Part shown: piece by piece, positions 17,520 to 26,889 of the stretch | How positions within the stretch are numbered: the stretch's first letter is position 1 | Layout: every line of letters begins with the position of its first letter | NCBI GenBank assembly: GCA_002699025.1 | Contig: PABA01000048.1 | Coordinates: 88,324 to 152,323 of the forward strand | Length of the DNA stretch: 64,000 nt | Source: Sandaracinus sp. | GTDB lineage: Bacteria; Myxococcota_A; Polyangia; Polyangiales; Houyiibacteriaceae | Reading direction: 5' to 3' | The notes under the pieces: model-generated | What the model saw: the letters and a program-made list of their open reading frames with translations, nothing else | Told to the model about the DNA's origin: nothing | Database searches by the model: none | Position numbers and translations under genes: made by a program

Positions 17520-19207
17520 TGGGCCTCTCCAAACGAGACCGGGAGTTTCGGCTCCCCAAGATCAGCTACGTCGACTTCAAGCAGCTCGAGATGGACCGGG
17601 TGCTCACGGCGTTCTTCGCGCGCCTGGCCCACAACGGCTTCCCGAGTCGGCTCCGGCGGAAGGCCCAGCTCACGACGGAGGCCTTCGTCGAGGAGTTCCT
17701 CGAGCACCCGGAGTGGTTCACGGGCTTCTCGACCCACCAGGAGATCCTCGCCCGCTGGATCGAGACCCACCTGATGGACGTGGTGAACCGGGGCAAGCCC
17801 AACCAGGCGATCGCCGCGCCACGACCGCTCCACGGGTTCACGTATCGGTTTCGCAACCCCAACCACTCGCGTGACTACGGGGCGGCGCAGCACCTCTACG
17901 AGCTCATCTACGGCGCGCGACAAGGCCAAGGCCAGAAGGCCCTAGAGCACCTCGATCACTTCTTCTTCCAGGGGCACGACAAGATCACGGGGCGCGCCGC
18001 GGACGACGCCACCCTCGACGTGGAGACCCAGGCACTGCTCCGGCTGCTCGACCAGGTCGACGACGCCGCCGACACCAGGAAGGGGCGCCAGAGTCACCAG
18101 CCGCTCTGCATCGGAGCCGCCGATCTCTTGGCTGAGGACACCATGCGGCTGCTGTTCTATCAGCCGTTCATCCCTCGGTCGGTGATGGTGGACTACTTGA
18201 AAGTCCTTCTGGCGTTCCACCTCGCGCTCTACCACCTCAGGCTCTTCAAGCTCCTGCCCGCCCTCGTGAAGCGAAGGGGCCCAGACCCCACTTGTGCGCA
18301 GTGCCCCATGCAGCCCAAGAGCCTGGAGGACCCTCACGGGGACTGCCCGCATCGTGTCGGGATACTCCTCGACGTCGCCGGTAAGCCGGGCAGTCCGATG
18401 GCCGCGCTGGCCGAGCGGAGCGCCGACGCGCACTACCGGCGGATCCCAACATTCGTGAAGGCCTACTTCTCGACGAAGAAGCTCGACGAGTTCGCCGCCG
18501 ACCTGGTCAAGCGCGGGAAGGCCACCAGGCCTCCGGATGGAGGGCTCACGGTCGGCGAGGTGCTCCGATATCTCGAGCCACCCCACAAGGCGGAGCGGGA
18601 GAAGTTCTTCGGGCAGCGTGTTTACGGCCTGATTCAGGACTCGAGCGGCGGGAAGGACGCCGACCTCGATCCCGAAATCCAAGCCGTGATCGAGCTAGGG
18701 CTCGGTGAGTTCGACACGTACATCGAGATGCTCGTCGCGCTGCGGGGCAAGTACCACCTCAAGTACCTCAAGCAGTGCATCGATTCGCTGCTCATGAAGA
18801 ACCGCCCCGGGGCTCTGGTCCTGGGTGGGGGTCCAAATGAGCCGGAGCGACGCTTCATTCTGGACAGCCGGCTGCTCGAGGTGCTGCTCCAGATCGCCGT
18901 TCTCCGTCCCGGAGGAGCCCTCGGCTACCACACGGGGGAGATGCGCATCGACGAGCTGCTCTTGTTCCTTCGAGAGCGCTACGGCCTCCACGTCGACCGT
19001 CTCCCGCGGGGCGATGGCTTCACCTCCCCGTCCATCGCGGACCGCCGCGCGCTACGAGACAACCTCGAAGCGTTCACGACTCGGCTCCGGGAGGTTGGCT
19101 TCTACCAGGACCTCTCCGACGCCTACGTCACGCAGACCGTCACGCCCCGGTATCGGATCGGCCTCGACGGTGCGCCGGCACAGCCGAGCTCGGGGGGTGC
19201 CAAGTGA
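17519..19207 (+). CDS. mad7: MADS-like protein of unknown function (MAD7 position)
   Basis: 562-aa soluble, largely helical protein encoded between the kinase and the ATPase and overlapping both (TGATG before, GTGA after). One Cys/His cluster is visible near residue 260-280 (CAQCP followed by CPH), possibly a zinc or Fe-S site. No enzyme motif is recognised. In the published MADS operons a protein of unknown function (MAD7) occupies this slot, so the name rests on position and size. Given constant linkage it is probably a structural or sensor partner of the kinase or HerA-like protein. Confidence 0.65.
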   Translation: MGLSKRDREFRLPKISYVDFKQLEMDRVLTAFFARLAHNGFPSRLRRKAQLTTEAFVEEFLEHPEWFTGFSTHQEILARWIETHLMDVVNRGKPNQAIAAPRPLHGFTYRFRNPNHSRDYGAAQHLYELIYGARQGQGQKALEHLDHFFFQGHDKITGRAADDATLDVETQALLRLLDQVDDAADTRKGRQSHQPLCIGAADLLAEDTMRLLFYQPFIPRSVMVDYLKVLLAFHLALYHLRLFKLLPALVKRRGPDPTCAQCPMQPKSLEDPHGDCPHRVGILLDVAGKPGSPMAALAERSADAHYRRIPTFVKAYFSTKKLDEFAADLVKRGKATRPPDGGLTVGEVLRYLEPPHKAEREKFFGQRVYGLIQDSSGGKDADLDPEIQAVIELGLGEFDTYIEMLVALRGKYHLKYLKQCIDSLLMKNRPGALVLGGGPNEPERRFILDSRLLEVLLQIAVLRPGGALGYHTGEMRIDELLLFLRERYGLHVDRLPRGDGFTSPSIADRRALRDNLEAFTTRLREVGFYQDLSDAYVTQTVTPRYRIGLDGAPAQPSSGGAK

Positions 19208-22200
19208 AGCAAGGCCTCCGCGAGCTGCAGCCCTACGACCTCGCAGAAGCGCTCGAGCGAGCGCTGTTCCCGAGGCTCGCGGGACTCCTCCAAAACCGGG
19301 CACCGGGACACTGCATGCGTGTCACCGACCTGGACTCGACCCTGATGGCGCGGCTCTGCGGGCGCCTCCGAGCGGAGATCGCCCACGCACAGGTCGTGAT
19401 CCTCGGCAACGGTGCCTCGACTCGAACGCCGGACGAGCTCACCGTCTCCAGCACCAAGCTCGTCGAGGTCAGGAACCCGCTTCCCGACGGCACCCTCAGA
19501 CCGCCGCTGATGGTGTTCATCCCCAATCACATCAGGGCGTCGGCGGAAGACTCCTTCGGCGTTGCAACGTTCGAGGCGGTCCAGCTCGGAGACGTCTACG
19601 GGGACCTCGCGCGCAGTCTGGTGGCCGAAGTGCCGAGCGGACTGCGGGGTGCAGTCAGCGAGTGCCTTCGAAGGCTGACGGATGGTGACGAGCCTTGGAC
19701 GTTCGCGGACAAGGTGGCCGTCGTCCGCTTCCTGCTGACCGCAAAGATCAACGGCTTCGACGCGGATGCCATCGGCGCGGCGCTCTACGAGCTGGGTCTC
19801 GTCCCGGACTTCGAGCTCCTGCTGCACCCGGAGAGGGCGCCCGCCCGCATCGACCGGAACCGGAAGTGCGTGGAGCAGCTGACTTGGTCCTCGAAGACGG
19901 AACGAGGGCGAGTCCTGGATCTCGAGCTGGCCGAGCGGGCCTTTCGGATCGAGCTCGGTAACTTCGTCGCCGAGGCCGGGCTCGAGGACCCGCGGGCGTG
20001 GACCCGGCGGATCGTGTTGGACCAGAGCTGCTGGGGGCTCGCCTTCCATCGCTGGGAGTTCGAGGACGGTGGGGAGGCGCCGGACGAGATCTACATCGGC
20101 GACGTCCAGACCACGCTCCCGGTCGTCGACGATGGGGAGACTGACGAACGCCTCGAGCAGCTCGTCGGTCAGACCGTCCTCCCCCTCGGAAAGACGGGTG
20201 TCCGGAAGTTCAACGTCACCTTCCGGGTCGCTCCCCTTCCGGCGAAGGTCGAGGGGCTCGCGAAGTTCACCATCCAGGTCGTGTCCAAAGAGCGAGGCCC
20301 GGTCGGTCTCGTGCGGAAGAAGTCCGCCTGGAAAGGCAACCGAGCCCAGGCGAACGTGAGCTTCACGAGGCTGAACAAGGTCGACTGGGAGGAGGGCTGG
20401 CACTTCATCCGCGTGCTGGCACTCACCGAGGACGGGGATCTCATTCCCCTCGTGGACGACACCGGCGAACCGGTCCCCTGGGCGGCGGACGATGACGACG
20501 AGTTCGCCCCGAGGCCGAACGAGAGTGATCTTTTCTACGTCCTCCCCGAAGGGGGGATCGACGTCGACCCCCCGCAGCGAGCGGTGCAGCGGGAAGATAG
20601 CCTCGTACACGCGCGGACCCGGCTTCGCTTCACCGCGCTGATCGAGGACCGCGATCCCGACGGGGTGGAGCTCAGTTCCGTGGCCTGGTCGGAGAAGCGG
20701 TCACGAGGACGCGCCGCCGGCACAGAGATGTTGGAGGTGAAGTTCGGTCGGGACGGGACGATGAACGTCCCGGTGAGCCGAGCCCTGAAGCTGCTCGAAC
20801 AGCGCATCCTCGCTCGAGCCGATGGACCGTTGTCGTGGCGGATCCCGGTCTCGATGGGCGCCGCCAGCAAGGCCACCGGTGACGCGGCTCGTTGGCCGGA
20901 GGGCGACTCGGCGAGCCGCTTCCTCGGGGCACGCACTACGTACTTCGAGGCCGTTCGAGCCGAACCGAAGGAGCTCGTTACCCAGGGAGCCGACGTCTCG
21001 GCGCTGCGGCCCCTCATCGTCGAGTACGCGACGGCTTACCAGGAGCTGGTCCAGTCGCTGGTCCGCAGAGCGGAGTCCGGAGCGGCGGACACGAACCAGG
21101 CGCTCGCGGACCTACGGAAGGTTCTCGCGCTCGACACCGTGACGCTGGCGATCCGCGATCACCGCCGGCGTCTGCGTGAGGCCGTCTTGGTGGCCCCAAC
21201 TCACCCGCTGCGGGCGCTCTGGTTGGCGACCTGGGCCCATCTCGGCGATGCCTGGCTCCAGGCGGCCAAGGGCGCTCCGAACGAATTCGCCGTCCCCACG
21301 CGAGATGCGTTGCTGCGCCATCTGGCGCCGTTGAGCTTCCCGCCCGTGCTCCCGACCTCCCACGGTCGGCTGCTGACCGCGGTCGACAACCTCCACCCCT
21401 ACTGGACGCTCTACGCACCTGCTCACGAGAAGGACCCGCGGAGCCTCGTCGGCGACGTGTGCTCAGCCCTGGGTCTTCCGGAGCCCGCCATCGGGGGCTC
21501 GACTATCGACGGGGCCTACCTGGCTTCCCGTATCCGGCGCTACCTCGTTCAGCACCCCTATGTGCGTTCGTTGGTCATCAACGCCTTCAACGCAGGGCGG
21601 GCTGGGGTGCTGGCTGACACTCTGCTTCAGCTTCAGCGGGAACCCGCCTTCGCCGACATGCGCTACGACGTTCGGCTATTCGTGCCCGATGCCGACGCAC
21701 CGGGCGTCGGCGAGGCCCTGTCGGACCTCCTGTCACCTACGCTCGGTGCAAGCGCTCGGGAGGCGGACGCCTTCTCGACTCCAACCGAGAGCCACTTGCG
21801 CCCCAAGCTCGCGCTGGCGGTTCGACCGACGGCCGAGTTCCGAAGCGCTCCCGAGGAGCACGCGGCCCACATCTCGATGCTCTTCGACCTCTTCCCGGCC
21901 GAGGAGGTCGGCGCGTCACGCGCCTCCCTGAAGGAGTCGGCGGCGGCGATCCACGGGCTCGTCCAGGATTTCCAGGTCGACTATCGCGACGATCATGAGG
22001 TCATCGCCTGGTCACGGCAGCCTCGGCACGGCTTTGCTCTGCCGCTCGAAGGCGCCGAGGAACTGACGGACCTCCTCTCGGTCTTGCCAGCGCAGCTGTC
22101 CAGCGCCACTGCGACCGTGGCTACGGGAGAGGCCGATGTGGAGATGCGCCCGGTCATCACGCTGGCCCTCGACAGTGATGACCGCGCCATCCTGCATCAG

Positions 22201-24807
22201 GTTCATGAGGTCAGCGACTGGGTGTTCACCCTCGATCGGAACATGGGCATCGAGTTCTTCGATCACGGTGGGGTTCGCGGCCGGCCTGACTACCTGATCG
22301 ATCATTCGCCCGACGTCGGAGTCACCCACGGTCACCGGCTGACCATCACTTCGCGGTCGATCGCCGAGCTCGAGGCCATGCTTAGGCCCGTGCTCGAGCA
22401 GTACCGCCTGAAGGCCGACGGACGTCACGCGGTAGCGATCCTCGATCAGCTCCGATCACTGTCTGGCCGGCTGGCGTTGAAGCTCATCTCCTCGCCGACC
22501 CAACGGGCCGAGGCCCTCGGGCTCGCGCTCAGCCGGATGTATCTCGAGCATCAAGGCGTCTTCACCAACCAGGTGGTCGTTCCTCTCGACGCGCACCTGG
22601 AGCTCTACCGGGTGCTGAAGAAGAGCGCCGACGAGCTGGGCGACGAGGTGAGCTTCAAGCGGACCGACCTGGCCCTCTTCGACCTCGACGCCAAGGCACG
22701 CACCATCACGTCCAGGCTCGTCGAAGTGAAGTGCTACAACCAGGTCGGCGACCTGGGGGCCTTCAACGCGCTGAAGGACGGTATCGCCGAGCAGATCGCC
22801 CAGAGCGAGGAGGTGATCAGCTATCACTTCGACCCACACCGCTCCGAGGTCGACCGGCCCGATCGGATGGTGAAGACGCGCGAGTTGGTGAACTTGCTCG
22901 AGTTCTATCTCGAGCGAGCCACCCGCTACCGAGCGATGTCCGAGGACGCCGCCGAAGAGGCTCGCTTCTTCTTGCGCACTCTCGAGGACGGCTACCGACT
23001 CGACTTCACGCGGGCTGCGCTCATCTTCGACTTCGACAAGCCGGGCACCGAACCTGCTGAGCGCGAGAACGGAATCGAGTACCACCGGATCGGCGTCGAC
23101 CTGATCGGACAGCTGGTAGAGGCAGCGGCCCCCGAGGAGCTCGAGCACGACGCCGTGGCCCGTGAGCCACTCGAAGGAGAGGAACCTGTCGCTGCGAGGA
23201 GCATCGGCGAGCTGACTCGTCGGCGAGAGAAGGCGCCGTCGGTGCCGACGCTGGATGAGGCGGCGTTCTTGGGGCGAGAGCGCGACCGAAGCATCTCGTG
23301 GGAAGGCCTTCGAGCGCGCCGAACGCTCGGTGAGGAGAAGCTGCACGTGGAGCCGCCGGATCCCGAACCGCGGGTGACCCCAACGGCGGCCACTGTCACC
23401 GAGGGTCCCCCGGACACGAGCGACACGGAGGCTCCGAATACGGCAGAGGCACCGCCTGAGAGCAGTCCGGACACCGCCGACCCGGAGGAGGACGCCCCCC
23501 TCTCCCGAGAGGGCACGCGGTATGCGGAGTCGTCGCCCGAGCCGGACCCCCAGCCCGAGCCGGATACCAAGGAAGGCGAAGATGTGGTGCCGGGCGACGT
23601 GGACGCACCCGCCTACGATGTGCTTCTCGGGGTCTCCGGCAGCTCGCCGCAGTACGGCGTCCTAGGCGAGCTCTCGGGCCGGACCGTGGCGATCGATCTC
23701 AACCACACCCACACGATCAGCCTCTTCGGCGTCCAGGGCGGGGGCAAGTCGTACACCCTCGGCACGGTGGCCGAGATGGCCTCGCTCCCGATCCCTCGGA
23801 TCAACGTGCTCCCAAAGCCGCTGGCCACGGTGATCTTCCACTACAGCCCGACGATGGACTACGAGCCGGAGTTCACGTCGATGGTTCACCCGAACTCCGA
23901 CGAAGGGCAGCTGGCGGCTCTCCGGGAGCGATACGGCGCCGAGCCCAAGGCGCTCACCGACGTCCTCCTTCTCGTGCCCGAAGACAAGCTCGATGAGAGG
24001 CGAGAGGAGTACCCCGGCATCGATGTCCGTCCCCTGAAGTTCGCCGCGAGTGAGCTCCAGGCTAGCCACTGGCGCTTCCTGATGGGCGCGGTCGGAAACC
24101 AGGCGAACTACATCCGGCAACTCAACCGAATCATGAAGCGGCTGCGGGACGACCTCACCCTCGCCGGCGTGCGCCAGGGCGTGGACGACTCGCACATGCC
24201 CGACCACATCAAAACCCTCGCCCACGAGCGGCTCGAGTTCGCCGGTGACTTCATCGACGACGAGCTCCGGCTTGGCGACTTCATTCGTCCTGGGCGTCTC
24301 ATCATCGTCGACATCCGGGACGAGTTCATCGAGAAGGACCAGGCCCTCGGGCTCTTCGTCGTCCTTCTCCAGCTCTTCGCCGACGCCACCCACGAGGGCA
24401 AGCCCTTCAACAAGCTCGTCGTCTTCGACGAGGCCCATAAGTACATCGATAGCCCGGACCTCGTGGCCGGACTCGTCGAGGTCGTCCGGGAGATGAGGCA
24501 CAAGGGGACGAGCATCATGGTCGCCAGCCAGGACCCACCGTCGGTGCCGGTGTCGCTGATCGAGCTCTCGAGCCAGGTCATCCTCCACAAGTTCAACTCC
24601 CCCGCCTGGCTCAAGCACATTCAGAAGGCCAACGCGGCCCTGGGCGGCCTCACAGCGGAGAAGATGGCGCACCTACGGCCCGGCGAGGCCTACGTCTGGT
24701 CGAGCAAGGCTACAGACGACGTCTTCTGCCAGAGCGCCATCAAGGTGAAGTGCCGCCCCCGGGTCACGCAGCACGGTGGCGCGACGAAAACGGCGGTTGG
24801 GGACTGA
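19204..24807 (+). CDS. mad8: MADS-like giant HerA/FtsK-type ATPase (MAD8)
   Basis: 1867-aa protein. The first 1400 residues are of unknown fold; near residue 1160-1180 a segment LVEVKCYNQ, preceded by FDLDAKARTITSR, resembles a PD-(D/E)xK core (D...ExK) and could be a nuclease. Residues about 1370-1470 are a Pro/Glu/Asp-rich linker. The C-terminal domain is a HerA/FtsK-like ATPase with Walker A GVQGGGKS near 1509 and Walker B LVVFDEAHKYID near 1740. HerA-like pumps translocate DNA in many defence systems. Its GTG start overlaps the previous stop. It is the last overlapping gene of the MADS-like operon. Confidence 0.75.
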   Translation: MKQGLRELQPYDLAEALERALFPRLAGLLQNRAPGHCMRVTDLDSTLMARLCGRLRAEIAHAQVVILGNGASTRTPDELTVSSTKLVEVRNPLPDGTLRPPLMVFIPNHIRASAEDSFGVATFEAVQLGDVYGDLARSLVAEVPSGLRGAVSECLRRLTDGDEPWTFADKVAVVRFLLTAKINGFDADAIGAALYELGLVPDFELLLHPERAPARIDRNRKCVEQLTWSSKTERGRVLDLELAERAFRIELGNFVAEAGLEDPRAWTRRIVLDQSCWGLAFHRWEFEDGGEAPDEIYIGDVQTTLPVVDDGETDERLEQLVGQTVLPLGKTGVRKFNVTFRVAPLPAKVEGLAKFTIQVVSKERGPVGLVRKKSAWKGNRAQANVSFTRLNKVDWEEGWHFIRVLALTEDGDLIPLVDDTGEPVPWAADDDDEFAPRPNESDLFYVLPEGGIDVDPPQRAVQREDSLVHARTRLRFTALIEDRDPDGVELSSVAWSEKRSRGRAAGTEMLEVKFGRDGTMNVPVSRALKLLEQRILARADGPLSWRIPVSMGAASKATGDAARWPEGDSASRFLGARTTYFEAVRAEPKELVTQGADVSALRPLIVEYATAYQELVQSLVRRAESGAADTNQALADLRKVLALDTVTLAIRDHRRRLREAVLVAPTHPLRALWLATWAHLGDAWLQAAKGAPNEFAVPTRDALLRHLAPLSFPPVLPTSHGRLLTAVDNLHPYWTLYAPAHEKDPRSLVGDVCSALGLPEPAIGGSTIDGAYLASRIRRYLVQHPYVRSLVINAFNAGRAGVLADTLLQLQREPAFADMRYDVRLFVPDADAPGVGEALSDLLSPTLGASAREADAFSTPTESHLRPKLALAVRPTAEFRSAPEEHAAHISMLFDLFPAEEVGASRASLKESAAAIHGLVQDFQVDYRDDHEVIAWSRQPRHGFALPLEGAEELTDLLSVLPAQLSSATATVATGEADVEMRPVITLALDSDDRAILHQVHEVSDWVFTLDRNMGIEFFDHGGVRGRPDYLIDHSPDVGVTHGHRLTITSRSIAELEAMLRPVLEQYRLKADGRHAVAILDQLRSLSGRLALKLISSPTQRAEALGLALSRMYLEHQGVFTNQVVVPLDAHLELYRVLKKSADELGDEVSFKRTDLALFDLDAKARTITSRLVEVKCYNQVGDLGAFNALKDGIAEQIAQSEEVISYHFDPHRSEVDRPDRMVKTRELVNLLEFYLERATRYRAMSEDAAEEARFFLRTLEDGYRLDFTRAALIFDFDKPGTEPAERENGIEYHRIGVDLIGQLVEAAAPEELEHDAVAREPLEGEEPVAARSIGELTRRREKAPSVPTLDEAAFLGRERDRSISWEGLRARRTLGEEKLHVEPPDPEPRVTPTAATVTEGPPDTSDTEAPNTAEAPPESSPDTADPEEDAPLSREGTRYAESSPEPDPQPEPDTKEGEDVVPGDVDAPAYDVLLGVSGSSPQYGVLGELSGRTVAIDLNHTHTISLFGVQGGGKSYTLGTVAEMASLPIPRINVLPKPLATVIFHYSPTMDYEPEFTSMVHPNSDEGQLAALRERYGAEPKALTDVLLLVPEDKLDERREEYPGIDVRPLKFAASELQASHWRFLMGAVGNQANYIRQLNRIMKRLRDDLTLAGVRQGVDDSHMPDHIKTLAHERLEFAGDFIDDELRLGDFIRPGRLIIVDIRDEFIEKDQALGLFVVLLQLFADATHEGKPFNKLVVFDEAHKYIDSPDLVAGLVEVVREMRHKGTSIMVASQDPPSVPVSLIELSSQVILHKFNSPAWLKHIQKANAALGGLTAEKMAHLRPGEAYVWSSKATDDVFCQSAIKVKCRPRVTQHGGATKTAVGD

Positions 24808-24868
24808 GTGACCAACACGGTGACACTCGAGACGCCAGTGCTGGCGTGGTCCGCACCGAGGAGGGTCC

Positions 24869-25747
24869 ATGCCCATCGAGTTGGTTGAGTGGCCTGAGCC
24901 AGGAGAGGACGACCCGCGCGAGTGGGCTCCCCAACAGCTCGTTGGTCCAATGGAATGGTGCAGGCTCATCCCACGCTTGCATCACGCCCTGGCCAACCCG
25001 GAAGCAACGTGGAGCTTTCCGAAGCTCAGACACAACGGTCAGCCCGAGCCCATGGTGTACGCCTACTGGGAAGGGGCGCTGTACCTCATGCAGACCATCC
25101 TTGGCTGGAGTGATCCGGGTCGTGGCCTGCAGTGGTGGTACGAACAGGACTTGAAAGACCTTGGCGACCAACGCCTCGCGCTTCTTCGAACTGTCTGGAC
25201 CACGGACCCCGACTTCGACGTCTTCGCCGCGTGGTGCTGGGAGAGAGGCACTTCCTACGGCTGCCGAGGGGCGTTTTGGGCCCTCGTTGGAAAGCTCGCC
25301 GGCGCCGACCAAAGAGGGATCCGCGGCCGACCACGACGAGGGGGCGCTGACTTCCTCGGGGAGGAATGGTGGACAGCGGCCCAGCGGCGTGCTGAGGCAA
25401 GCGTCCACTGGTACGGCACCAGCTCGGAAGACCTCCACCTCGGTCACTCAATGCAGTTCGACGAAGAGCCTCGGCGGACGAACGAACTGATCCGAAGCGA
25501 TCGTGGCGCGCGCCGCGCCGTCCTGATGCTTGACGAAGCCCGGGGCTGGTACCGCCAGCTTCTGTTGAGCGGAGCTACTCTGCCAGACCTCGGAGAGCGT
25601 TCGTGGCACGTGGATGTCGTGGTCAAGCCCCTGGGGAGCCTCGGCACCTTCAGGCGAAGCCGGACGACCGGACTCTGGTTTCAGGGCACGCATACGGTGC
25701 ACATGGCGGGACAGGTCGTGGCGGACGAGGTGGAGACCGATTGGTGA
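24869..25747 (+). CDS. Unknown protein downstream of the MADS-like operon
   Basis: 292-aa soluble protein with a clear GAGGAGGG Shine-Dalgarno before ATG, 61 bp after the ATPase stop. Trp, Tyr and Arg are abundant (WWYEQDLKDLGDQR, WCWERGTSYGCRGAFW), and an RGIRGRPRRGG basic stretch may contact nucleic acid. No family is recognised. The short spacing and same strand suggest an accessory gene of the operon, but it is not overlap-coupled like the core five. Confidence 0.6.
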   Translation: MPIELVEWPEPGEDDPREWAPQQLVGPMEWCRLIPRLHHALANPEATWSFPKLRHNGQPEPMVYAYWEGALYLMQTILGWSDPGRGLQWWYEQDLKDLGDQRLALLRTVWTTDPDFDVFAAWCWERGTSYGCRGAFWALVGKLAGADQRGIRGRPRRGGADFLGEEWWTAAQRRAEASVHWYGTSSEDLHLGHSMQFDEEPRRTNELIRSDRGARRAVLMLDEARGWYRQLLLSGATLPDLGERSWHVDVVVKPLGSLGTFRRSRTTGLWFQGTHTVHMAGQVVADEVETDW

Positions 25748-25787
25748 GAGACCGCCCTGAATCGGATGCCCCGATGACTTGTCGGGC

Positions 25788-26615
25788 ATGGGGGCGGAGC
25801 GACTGCTGGCGCTTCATCCGTGGACCGAGCCTGCGAAGCCTCGGAAGGCCCGCGAGCTGCAGGGCCGGGTGGTGCCGACCTTCAAGGTGGTGGGGGACGA
25901 CGACGAGGCGAAGCGAATCCGCGACCACTGCGCCAACGAGGTCAAGGCGTACCGCAGCGATCACCGCGGTGCCGAGAAGAAGTGGGCCGACCCGAAGGTG
26001 GACCGGAAGACCGTCGTCTATCCGTTCGGCAACCACCTGCGCCGCCTCCGCGACCATGTGAAGGTCGCCCCGCCGAAGGATGACGCCATCCTCCTTCGCC
26101 CTGCCGCATCGTGTCCGGCAGACTCGTGTCCGGCGGACGACGCGGTCCTGGTCGCGGGGGAGCCGGTGGACTCCGAGCAGACGGCTCCCGCCGCTCCCTC
26201 CGCCACCGCCTCGCCGGAGGAGGACGCCACCGAGCGGGGCGTGGACTTTCTGGCCCTCGGCGCCGAGCTCGACGCCACCCTCCCGGACGACCCGGTCGAG
26301 AAGAAGAAGGCCCTCCGCGCGCTGGTCCAAGGCGAGGCCGCCGAGCAGCGCGAGGCCCAGGCCAAGGACCCCGACCACGAGACCCTCGCCGAGCGCATCC
26401 AGGCCACCGACGACGCCACCGACCTCCGGGCTCAGACCACCCGGCGCACCGAGCGCGTCTCCTCCGACCGGCCCACGCCCGAGAAGGTCGTCCACCTCCG
26501 CCAGTACCCGCGGCGTGACCGCCTCGACCGAGAGCGCGCCCGGCAGGAGGCCCAGGCAGGCGAAGGCGACGCCCCGCGGGCGTCCAAGCCACCCCGCCAC
26601 AAGCCCGAGAGCTGA
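25788..26615 (+). CDS. Hypothetical charged protein before the CRISPR array
   Basis: About 275 aa from the ATG at 25788 (a TTG three codons earlier is also possible). The first 100 residues look folded (ALHPWTEPAKPRKARE, VVPTFKVVGDDDEAKRIRDHC). The rest is Ala/Pro/Asp/Arg-rich with short CPADSCPADD repetition and is probably disordered or coiled coil. No family is recognised. It is the last gene before the distal end of the CRISPR array. Confidence 0.55.
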   Translation: MGAERLLALHPWTEPAKPRKARELQGRVVPTFKVVGDDDEAKRIRDHCANEVKAYRSDHRGAEKKWADPKVDRKTVVYPFGNHLRRLRDHVKVAPPKDDAILLRPAASCPADSCPADDAVLVAGEPVDSEQTAPAAPSATASPEEDATERGVDFLALGAELDATLPDDPVEKKKALRALVQGEAAEQREAQAKDPDHETLAERIQATDDATDLRAQTTRRTERVSSDRPTPEKVVHLRQYPRRDRLDRERARQEAQAGEGDAPRASKPPRHKPES

Positions 26616-26833
26616 ACCTTCGACAGCCGCTCTCGCGCTCTGCGCGGCTCGACGGGGGCTCGGGCCGCGCACACCTCCGTCCGGCGGAGGGCCGCGAGCG
26701 TGATTTCGGCTGTTCGAGCCCCGCCTCTGGCCCGCGAGCCTGCGAGAGCGCGCGTTCGGGGCCTCTCGGCGGGCGGAACGAGGTGGCCCGACCGCCCGGC
26801 GGTCGCCTCCGAGCCCTCGAAAAGGGGGTGAGT

Positions 26834-26881
26834 GGGTGGCTTGCCGGGGAAAGCTGGTGGCCTACCGGGGAAGGTCCCCCC
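26834..26881 (+). repeat. Right copy of the 48-nt direct repeat, abutting the CRISPR array
   Basis: Two tandem units of about 21 nt (GGTGGCTTGCCGGGGAAAGC then GGTGGCCTACCGGGGAAGG) ending in CCCCCC, 8 nt from the first repeat in coordinate order. It matches 8991-9038 at 42 of 48 positions. Because the array is read leftwards, this is the trailer end, so it is not the leader. The remainder of 26616-26889 shows no gene. Confidence 0.7.
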
Positions 26882-26889
26882 TAACGTGC

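Noticed and set aside
9278..24807. BREX or DISARM assignment
   Set aside because: The kinase resembles PglW, but no PglZ phosphatase, BrxL/BrxC, DrmB or SNF2-type helicase is visible, and an HsdS-type subunit is present. MADS fits better.
26616..26889. Leader on the left side of the array
   Set aside because: The repeat gives the ATTGAGAC handle on the minus strand and cas2 lies on the right, so the left end is the trailer.
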